Below, piece by piece: positions 1 to 4,757 of a stretch of 8,827 bases of DNA (its first letter is position 1; every line of letters starts with the position of its first letter). Position numbers and translations under genes: made by a program. The notes below the pieces were generated by a model. It was not told the origin of the DNA. It ran no database searches and was given only the letters and a program-made list of their open reading frames with translations. This stretch comes from CALGFH01 sp045807325. GTDB lineage: Bacteria > Actinomycetota > CALGFH01. Location of the stretch: positions 1 to 8,827 of the forward strand of contig JBJMHP010000126.1 of NCBI GenBank assembly GCA_045807325.1, in the 5' to 3' direction.

Positions 1-250
1 AGGCCGCCAGCCGCAGGCGGGCCCACTCGGCGGGGCTGGGCTCGCCCGACGGCGGGGCGCCGAGGAGCACGCCACCCGTCCCGGCGCCGGCGGCCAGGGC
101 GCCGGTGGGCACGAACCCTGGTGCCGCGACCGTCCAGACCAGCAGCGCCACCAGGCCGACGCCCCCGGCCCGCAGGCGGCGGAGGAAGGGCGCGGACGGT
201 GGTGGCGGTCGGTGCAAAGGGCGGCTCCCGGAGCGTGCGCGATCTTCCAT
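1..250 (-). CDS. Predicted exported or membrane-anchored protein, 5' part only
   Basis: The minus strand is open from an ATG at 250-248 to the window edge, giving 83 codons without a stop. The N-terminus is basic and proline-rich (about residues 1-22, with several Arg), followed by LRRLRAGG and a hydrophobic run GLVALLVWTVAAPGFV around residues 31-46. An ALAAG sequence after it could be a signal-peptidase site. This n-region, h-region and small-residue pattern suggests a signal peptide or an N-terminal anchor. The visible mature part (APPSGEPSPAEWARLRLAA) is too short to place in a family. The gene is divergent from the histidine kinase. No clear Shine-Dalgarno precedes the ATG; a short inverted repeat (254-267) lies directly upstream. 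The function is not recognised and the C-terminus is missing. Confidence 0.6.
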   Translation of the reverse strand, partial: MEDRARSGSRPLHRPPPPSAPFLRRLRAGGVGLVALLVWTVAAPGFVPTGALAAGAGTGGVLLGAPPSGEPSPAEWARLRLAA

Positions 251-546
251 GTTGGCACGTCAGTGCCGAGAATGCGCCACCAACAGGGTGATGACAGCTC
301 TGTCCTGGCAAGCCGCAACCGTCTTGGTCGCCCTTGTCGCGACGTTGTAGGGTTTGGGCGTCGTGCGTGCGGGGGAGGAAGGCGATTGGGAAGGCAGGGC
401 AACCACGTCGGCTGCCTAGCTCTTCGTGGCCAGGTGACGAGAATGTCCCCCTCTGCTCGTGTATCGTATGGACTCGCCTTGTACCACTTCGGCGGCGTAC
501 AGCAACTGCCCAGCTCGCGCTCACATGGGGCCACCGTGGTGAAACC
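251..546. promoter_or_regulatory. Divergent intergenic region with candidate promoters and two short palindromes
   Basis: This non-coding gap separates the minus-strand exported protein from the plus-strand kinase and is less GC-rich than its flanks. Seen in it: a perfect inverted repeat GGCAC-GTCA-GTGCC at 254-267, just upstream of the minus-strand start, and a second one, GACAG-CT-CTGTC, at 293-304. A plus-strand promoter candidate is TTGGTC (324-329), an 18-bp spacer and TAGGGT (348-353). A second -10-like element, TATCGT, is at 462-467. If the first is used, the kinase mRNA has a leader of about 190 nt; if the second, about 70 nt. The palindromes could be operators, but short perfect repeats also arise by chance in GC-rich DNA. 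No small gene is supported here. Confidence 0.35.
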
Positions 547-2385
547 GTGACGGTCAAGGCCAAGAAGCGGGGAGAGCTGCGGAGCTTCCGCCTGGTCGTC
601 GTCGCCTCCTCCGCGCTGACGGTCCTGTTCCTGGCCTGGGTCGGGCTCAGGGTCGGCGGGCCCGCGGTCACCGAGCTGACCAGCAACCTCATCCAGGCGA
701 CATCGGCCCTTGTCGCCGCCTGGGCCTGCTTCAACGCCGCCACCCGCAACCCCTACGGCTTCGGCCGGGCCTGGACCGCCTCCCTGCGCCGCTCCTGGCG
801 GCTGCTCGGCTGGGCCGCCCTGGCCTGGGGCCTCGGCCAGGTCGTCTGGACCGTCCTCGAGCTCCGCGGGGGCGAGCTGCCGGTGCCGTCCCTGGCCGAC
901 GCCGGCTTCCTGACCGCCCTGCCGCTGCTGATCGCCGGGGTGCTGGCCTTCCCGATCGCCCCGATGCGGGCCACGGCCCGGCTGCGGACCCTGCTGGACG
1001 GCCTGCTGATCGCCGCCTCCTTGCTGTTCGTGGGCTGGGCCGCCGTGCTCGGCGACGCCTTCCGCTCCCACGGCAGCTCGACCATCCTGGAGCGGGTCCT
1101 CTGCCTGGCCTACCCGCTGGGTGACATCGTGGCCGGCACCATCGCCCTGGTGCTGCTCACCCGCTCCCGCGGCCGAGGCGTGGTGCACCTGTCGATGATC
1201 GCCGCCGCGGTGTTCTCGCTGCTGGTGGCCGACCTGGGCTTCGCCTACAAGGAACTGACGGGCAGCTACGGCACCGGGGCCATGATCGACGCCGGCTGGG
1301 TGGTCGGCTGGCTGCTGCTGACGGCCACCGCCTTCAAGCCGACCGTGGCCGAGCTGCGCCGCAGCGACGACGAGGAGGAGGAGCCGTCGATCACCCGGCT
1401 CGCCCTCCCGTATGCGCCGCTGGTCGTGGCCGCCATGACCGGCCTGATCATCCAGGCCGTGGATGGCGCGTTCGAGCCGTTCCTGGTCTACACCGGCACC
1501 ATCATCGGGCTGCTGGTCATCTCCCGGCAGATTGTCGCCCTGGTCGAGAACCGCCAGCTCAACGCCAACCTTCGGGCCACCGTCATGCAGCTGTCCGAGC
1601 GCGAGCAGGAGCTCAAGGACAGCCTGCGGCGCGAGCTGGCCGCCGCCGACCGGCTGCGGGCCGCCGACGCCATGAAGGACACCTTCCTGCGCGCCGTCTC
1701 CCACGACCTGCGCACCCCGCTCACGGCCATGCTCGGGGTGGCCGTCACCCTGGAGCGGACCCGGCTCAACCTGCCCCGCGAGCAGGCCCTCGACCTGGTC
1801 GCGATGCTGGTCGAGAAGACCCGGAAGCTGGAGCGGCTGCTCAAGGACCTGCTCGACCTCAACCGGCTCGAGGAGGGCGTGCTGGAGCCCAACCGTTCCC
1901 TGACCGACGTCCGCGAGCTCGTCCACCGGGTGGTCACCGAGGTCGACCAGCTCGCCGGCTGGCCGATCGACATCGAGGCCGAGCCCGTCCAGGCCTTCAT
2001 CGACGGCCCCAAGGTCGAGCGGATTGTCGAGAACCTCCTGCTCAACACGACCCGGCACACGCCCCCGGGCACCAGGGTGTGGGTCAAGGCGCTGGCCAGG
2101 GGCGCTGACCTGGAGCTGATCGTCGAGGACGCCGGGCCGGGCGTGCCGGCCGAGCTGGCCGGCACCATCTTCGAGGCGTTCCGGCGCGGCGGTGCGGCCG
2201 CCCCGACCATGGCCCACGCCCGCGGCGTCGGCATCGGCCTGTCCCTGGTGGCCCGGTTCGCCGCCCTCCACGGCGGCCACGCCTGGGTCGACGAGCGCTG
2301 GGGCGGCGGGGCCGCCTTCCACGTGCTGCTGCCCGACGTGGTCAGCTACGAGCGCGGCTACGCCCAGGTCCTCGACCGGCTCTAG
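547..2385 (+). CDS. Orphan membrane sensor histidine kinase (HisKA + HATPase_c)
   Basis: This 612-aa sensor kinase autophosphorylates a histidine and passes the phosphate to an unidentified response regulator. The N-terminal ~330 residues hold about ten hydrophobic segments (roughly 15-36, 46-64, 85-106, 120-138, 147-171, 182-205, 211-234, 243-263, 286-306, 311-332). The pattern W..LG..VW...E..G..P.PS.AD..F resembles membrane input domains I recall from actinobacterial signalling proteins. An acidic cytoplasmic patch (DDEEEE, ~274-279) and a coiled-coil linker (~335-375) follow. The HisKA motif SHDLRTPLTA has the phospho-acceptor His386. The ATPase domain shows the N box with Asn496 (ENLLLN), the G1 box DAGPGVP (from Asp528) and the G2 box GVGIGLS (~560-566), so the core looks intact. 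I chose GTG 547 because GGTGA lies 4 nt upstream; the frame extends back to a TTG at 334, but that part is not protein-like. No response regulator is adjacent. The ligand cannot be deduced. Confidence 0.88.
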   Translation: MTVKAKKRGELRSFRLVVVASSALTVLFLAWVGLRVGGPAVTELTSNLIQATSALVAAWACFNAATRNPYGFGRAWTASLRRSWRLLGWAALAWGLGQVVWTVLELRGGELPVPSLADAGFLTALPLLIAGVLAFPIAPMRATARLRTLLDGLLIAASLLFVGWAAVLGDAFRSHGSSTILERVLCLAYPLGDIVAGTIALVLLTRSRGRGVVHLSMIAAAVFSLLVADLGFAYKELTGSYGTGAMIDAGWVVGWLLLTATAFKPTVAELRRSDDEEEEPSITRLALPYAPLVVAAMTGLIIQAVDGAFEPFLVYTGTIIGLLVISRQIVALVENRQLNANLRATVMQLSEREQELKDSLRRELAAADRLRAADAMKDTFLRAVSHDLRTPLTAMLGVAVTLERTRLNLPREQALDLVAMLVEKTRKLERLLKDLLDLNRLEEGVLEPNRSLTDVRELVHRVVTEVDQLAGWPIDIEAEPVQAFIDGPKVERIVENLLLNTTRHTPPGTRVWVKALARGADLELIVEDAGPGVPAELAGTIFEAFRRGGAAAPTMAHARGVGIGLSLVARFAALHGGHAWVDERWGGGAAFHVLLPDVVSYERGYAQVLDRL

Positions 2386-2401
2386 CCGACGCCGTTGCCG
2401 C

Positions 2402-2407
2402 TATCGT
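2402..2407 (+). promoter_or_regulatory. -10 element TATCGT for a probable leaderless transcript
   Basis: TATCGT fits the actinobacterial -10 pattern TAnnnT. Its last base is 7 nt before the A of ATG 2415, so transcription would start at or beside the start codon. No Shine-Dalgarno sequence precedes that ATG, which agrees with leaderless translation, common in Actinobacteria. No good -35 hexamer is seen. The same string, GCTATCGTGG, recurs upstream of the kamA-family gene. Confidence 0.45.
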
Positions 2408-2414
2408 GGGCTGC

Positions 2415-3263
2415 ATGGCGAACGATCCCGGGCTGTTCGGCCCCGACTCGGTCTCCTGGCGAGTGCAGCGGGAGGCGACCGTCATGCTGGGCGGGGCCAG
2501 GGCGCTGCTCATGCACTCGGCCCACCCCCTGGTGGTGGCCGGCGCCCGCCAGACCGGCATGTACGCCAACCAGCCGTGGCGGCGGCTGGAGCGGACCCTG
2601 CGCCAGACCTACACGGTGGTCTTCGGGACCAGAGAGGAGGCGCTTGCCGCCTCCAGGCGCATCGACGACGTCCACCGGGGCATCAAGGGGGTCGACCCGG
2701 TCACCGGGCTGCGCTACGACGCCCGCGACCCGGGGCTGCTGCTGTGGGTGCACGCCTGCCTGGTCGACAGCTTCCTGACCTTCGAGCGCCTGACCGTCGG
2801 ACGGCTCGACGACGCCGGCCGCCAGGCCTTCCACGAGGAGTCGATGGTCTCCGCCGAGCTGCTGCGGCTGCCCCGCGAGCGCATCCCGCCGACCGTGCCG
2901 GCGCTGCGGGCCTACCTGGACGAGGTGATGGCCAGCGGCATCCTGCGCATGACCGACGGCGCCCGCCGGGTGGCCGACCTGATCGGCAACCCGCCCCGGG
3001 ACGTGCCCCGGCGGCCGCTGTGGGGCCTGATCGGGTTCCTGGCCTTCCAGACCCTGCCCCCGCCGCTCAGGCGGCTCTACGACGTCCGCGGCGGCCAGGG
3101 CCGCCGGGCCCTGGTCCGGGCCAGCGCGGTCGGCCTGCGGGTCGCCCGCCCCCTGGCCCCGCCGCGCATCCGCTACGTGGCCCCGGCGGTCATGGCCGGC
3201 TGGCGCCTGGAGGGCCGCTACGGGTCCCTGGCCGAAGCCGCCGCCCACTGGCCCACCGGCTAA
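2415..3263 (+). CDS. DUF2236 / MpaB-type oxygenase family protein
   Basis: This 282-aa protein matches the DUF2236 (MpaB / rubber-oxygenase-like) family as I remember it. The start DPGLFGPDSVSWRVQRE is characteristic, followed by LLGGARALLMHSAHPLVVAG (with His34 and His37), then TREEALAASRRIDDVHRGIKG and DPGLLLWVHACLVDS (His113). Known members (fungal MpaB, latex-clearing protein Lcp) are haem-dependent oxygenases, so His113 or a neighbour may be a haem ligand; that is inference. Bacterial members are abundant in Actinobacteria and mostly without a known substrate. The length is usual for the short bacterial form. No signal peptide is seen. ATG 2415 fits the family N-terminus better than the GTG at 2406. 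It lies 29 bp after the kinase but seems to have its own promoter. The neighbours do not reveal a pathway. Confidence 0.82.
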   Translation: MANDPGLFGPDSVSWRVQREATVMLGGARALLMHSAHPLVVAGARQTGMYANQPWRRLERTLRQTYTVVFGTREEALAASRRIDDVHRGIKGVDPVTGLRYDARDPGLLLWVHACLVDSFLTFERLTVGRLDDAGRQAFHEESMVSAELLRLPRERIPPTVPALRAYLDEVMASGILRMTDGARRVADLIGNPPRDVPRRPLWGLIGFLAFQTLPPPLRRLYDVRGGQGRRALVRASAVGLRVARPLAPPRIRYVAPAVMAGWRLEGRYGSLAEAAAHWPTG

Positions 3264-3301
3264 CCACCTCCCCCGCCTCGCCCACCGCCTGCTGGCCCGA
3301 C

Positions 3302-3319
3302 TATGATATCTTGATATCA
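3302..3319 (+). promoter_or_regulatory. 16-bp palindromic operator overlapping the RHH-gene promoter
   Basis: The sequence TGATATC-TT-GATATCA at 3304-3319 is a perfect inverted repeat with 7-bp arms, AT-rich in a very GC-rich setting and ending 2 nt before ATG 3322. It overlaps two possible -10 elements, TATGAT (3302-3307) and TATCTT (3307-3312); either would give a leader of only a few bases or none. RHH proteins usually bind small palindromes or repeats and often repress their own operon, so the downstream RHH protein is the obvious candidate binder. The palindrome is observed directly; binding is inference. Confidence 0.6.
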
Positions 3320-3321
3320 CC

Positions 3322-3570
3322 ATGGCGACTGAGCGACCGACCGGGACCAAGAACATCGTGCTGCGCCTCGACCCCGAGCTGGCCGAGCGCCTCCAGACCG
3401 TGGCCGACGTCGAGGGCCGCTCGGTCTCCGACGTGCTCCGCGAGGCGGTGGCCAGCCTGGTCGCGCAGCGCCGCAGGGACGAGCGCTTCATCCGGCTGCT
3501 GGAGGAGAACGTGGCCAGGCACCAGCGGCTGCTGAAGGCGCTGCGCGACCAGGAGGACGGCGGCCCGTGA
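3322..3570 (+). CDS. Ribbon-helix-helix (CopG/Arc-type) DNA-binding protein, antitoxin-like
   Basis: This 82-aa protein has the layout of a ribbon-helix-helix repressor. It has a short polar N-terminus, the DNA-contacting strand NIVLRLD (residues 11-17), helix A from PELAERLQTVADVEG (18-32) and helix B from SVSDVLREAVASLVAQ (34-49). A charged helical tail RRRDERFIRLLEENVARHQRLLKAL follows, probably for partner binding or oligomerisation. RHH proteins act as dimers, and this arrangement (RHH gene first, partner second, 4-bp overlap) is typical of toxin-antitoxin operons, where the RHH protein is antitoxin and autorepressor. The ATG is 2 nt after the 16-bp palindrome. The TGA stop overlaps the GTG start of the next gene (3567-3570), implying translational coupling. 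The tail may bind the pseudo-Doc domain of the next protein; this is inferred. Confidence 0.8.
   Translation: MATERPTGTKNIVLRLDPELAERLQTVADVEGRSVSDVLREAVASLVAQRRRDERFIRLLEENVARHQRLLKALRDQEDGGP
3551..3556 (+). promoter_or_regulatory. Shine-Dalgarno AGGAGG inside the end of the RHH gene
   Basis: A full AGGAGG lies within the last codons of the RHH gene, 10 nt before GTG 3567. It supports GTG 3567 as the start of the downstream fusion gene and fits coupled translation across the overlapping stop and start. Confidence 0.6.
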
Positions 3571-4544
3571 CCTCCCTGGACCTGGCCGGCCTGGTCCTGG
3601 TGGCCAGCCGCACCCTCGGCCTGGGGGAGCAGGCGGTGCTGGCGCTGGCCGACCTGGACGCGGCCGCGGAGGTCCTGGCCCACGTCCAGCAGACCCCCGG
3701 CGGGCCCGAGCGACAGGCGGCCACGCTGGTCCACGGCCTGGTGCGCCGCCGGGTGTTCGGGCCTCGCAGCGGCGAGGTGGCGCTGCTGGCCGCCCTGCAG
3801 CTGCTGGCCCTGCAGGGACGGGAGGCCGGCGACCTCGGCCCGCCCGCGCAGGTGCGCGAGCTGCTCGCCGGCATCGCCGGCGGCCGGGTCGGCACCGACG
3901 AGCTGGCGGCCTGGCTGGAACGGTCGACAACCGGATGGAGGATGGAGATGTTCGAGCGGTTCACCGACCGGGCACGGAACGTGGTCCGGGCCGCCCAGGA
4001 CGAGGCGCGGCGCCTCGGCCACGCCTCGATCGGCACCGAGCACCTGCTGCTCGGCCTCCTGGCCGAGCCGGAAGGCATCGGCGCCAGGGCCCTGGCCGCC
4101 CTCGGCCTGTCCCTGGACGGGCTGCGCGCCGAGGTGGAGCGGACCGCCGGCCGGGGTGAGGGCGCGCCCGGCGGCCATATCCCCTTCCAGCCCAGGAGCA
4201 AGAAGGTCCTGGAGCTGTCGTTGCGCGAGGCGCTGTCGCTCGGCCACAACTACATCGGCACCGAGCACATCCTGCTCGGCCTCGTCCGCGAGGAGGGCGT
4301 GGCCGCCCAGGGGCTGGCCACCCACGGCGTCGACCTGGCGGGGGCCCGCCAGGAGGTGGTTCGCCTGCTCGCCCTCGGCCCCGCCGGCCGGGCCGGCACC
4401 AGGCCGTCCAGGGAGGCCCTGGCCGCCGACATCGACGCCCTCTACGAGGAGATTGTCCGGCTGGCCAGGGAGGTCCAGCGCCTCACCGAGCTGCTACGCG
4501 AGCACGGCATCGAGCCCGACGAGGGCACCTCGCGCTCGGCCTGA
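3567..4544 (+). CDS. Fusion: degenerate Doc/Fic-like domain + double Clp_N domain (no ATPase)
   Basis: This 325-aa protein has three parts. Residues 1-~122 follow the Doc-family layout: LDLAGLVLVASRTLG, a helical middle, then AATLVHGLVRRRVFGPRSGEVALLAALQLLALQG, which aligns with the Doc core (Leu-rich helix, HPFx(D/N)GNKRTA, FLxxNG). The catalytic His is Arg62 and the GNKR positions read RSGE, so no kinase or AMP-transfer activity is expected. Residues 128-268 are two Clp_N repeats (MFERFTDRAR...IGTEHLLLGLL; HIPF.PRSKKVLELSLREAL..GHNYIGTEHILLGLV) that follow the ClpC N-domain without gaps over the first 80 residues. There are no Walker motifs. Residues ~275-312 form a coiled coil ending LLREHGIEP. 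Clp_N domains bind substrates, adaptors and phosphoarginine in ClpC. A regulatory, adaptor or decoy role is plausible, like mycobacterial ClpC2. GTG 3567 overlaps the upstream stop; an internal ATG (3948) may give a second product. Confidence 0.82.
   Translation: MTSLDLAGLVLVASRTLGLGEQAVLALADLDAAAEVLAHVQQTPGGPERQAATLVHGLVRRRVFGPRSGEVALLAALQLLALQGREAGDLGPPAQVRELLAGIAGGRVGTDELAAWLERSTTGWRMEMFERFTDRARNVVRAAQDEARRLGHASIGTEHLLLGLLAEPEGIGARALAALGLSLDGLRAEVERTAGRGEGAPGGHIPFQPRSKKVLELSLREALSLGHNYIGTEHILLGLVREEGVAAQGLATHGVDLAGARQEVVRLLALGPAGRAGTRPSREALAADIDALYEEIVRLAREVQRLTELLREHGIEPDEGTSRSA
3937..3950 (+). promoter_or_regulatory. Candidate internal ribosome binding site and ATG for a free Clp_N protein
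   Basis: GGAGG at 3937-3941 is followed after 6 nt by an in-frame ATG at 3948. The protein from there begins MFERFTDRAR, which is how ClpC proteins themselves begin. Translation here would yield a 198-aa stand-alone double-Clp_N protein without the Doc-like part. The site could equally be the relic of a separate gene's start after a fusion. Confidence 0.45.
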
Positions 4545-4757
4545 CCCTCCCGCGGAGTCACCACGGGCGACCGGGGTGGGGTGTTTCTGCGCACATGAGG
4601 GGTCTGCTATCGTGGCGGCGCGGCCGCGCCGCCCCCGGGCGACGGCCTCTGACCGTCCCGGGGAAGCGCCGGCCTCGGGCCCGGCCGAGCGGGCCCAGGT
4701 TGCGAAGGACCCTGCCGGCAGGCCGAGCAGGCACCTGCGGACGCAAAGGCACCACCG
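4545..4757 (+). promoter_or_regulatory. Promoter and inverted-repeat-rich leader of the kamA-family gene
   Basis: A -10-like TATCGT is at 4608-4613, with no convincing -35. If used, the leader is about 140 nt. It holds a chain of inverted repeats: a perfect 20-bp palindrome (4614-4633, GGCGGCGCGG and its complement); a hairpin with arms CCCCGGG (4633-4639) and CCCGGGG (4657-4663), extended by ACGG/CCGT (4642-4645/4653-4656); CTCGG/CCGAG (4674-4678/4685-4689); the palindrome CCTGCCGGCAGG (4711-4722); and GCAG/CTGC with a GCAC loop (4727-4738). The probable ribosome binding site AAAGG (4745-4749) follows, 8 nt before ATG 4758. No known riboswitch class fits. Just after the previous gene, CACC/GGTG pairings before a TTT (4559-4586) may be a weak terminator. 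Confidence 0.4.

Noticed and set aside
254..268. GGCAC...GTGCC as a possible CIRCE (HrcA) heat-shock operator
   Set aside because: CIRCE needs TTAGCACTC, a 9-bp spacer and GAGTGCTAA. The arms and spacing here do not fit.
334..546. A 71-residue N-terminal extension of the histidine kinase from TTG 334
   Set aside because: The extension is Arg/Cys/Trp-rich without protein-like patterning and covers the region with promoter-like elements. GTG 547 with GGTGA upstream begins just before the first membrane helix.
3567..3935. An active Fic/Doc toxin in the N-terminal part of the fusion
   Set aside because: The catalytic His and the N, K and R of the GNKR loop are all replaced (Arg62 and RSGE), so toxin activity is not expected even if the fold is kept.
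2382..4325. A 647-codon open frame on the minus strand across the oxygenase, RHH and Clp_N genes
   Set aside because: It is antisense to three well-supported genes, and its translation is a low-complexity Gly/Gln/His/Arg-rich mix with no recognisable domain. It is a shadow created by G/C-biased third positions.
4727..4757. GGACGCAAAG in the kamA leader, resembling the core of the c-di-GMP-I (GEMM) riboswitch
   Set aside because: The partner GGCAAACC segment and the GAAA-capped first hairpin are missing. The start codon follows within 11 nt, leaving no room for the second hairpin. A chance match is more likely.
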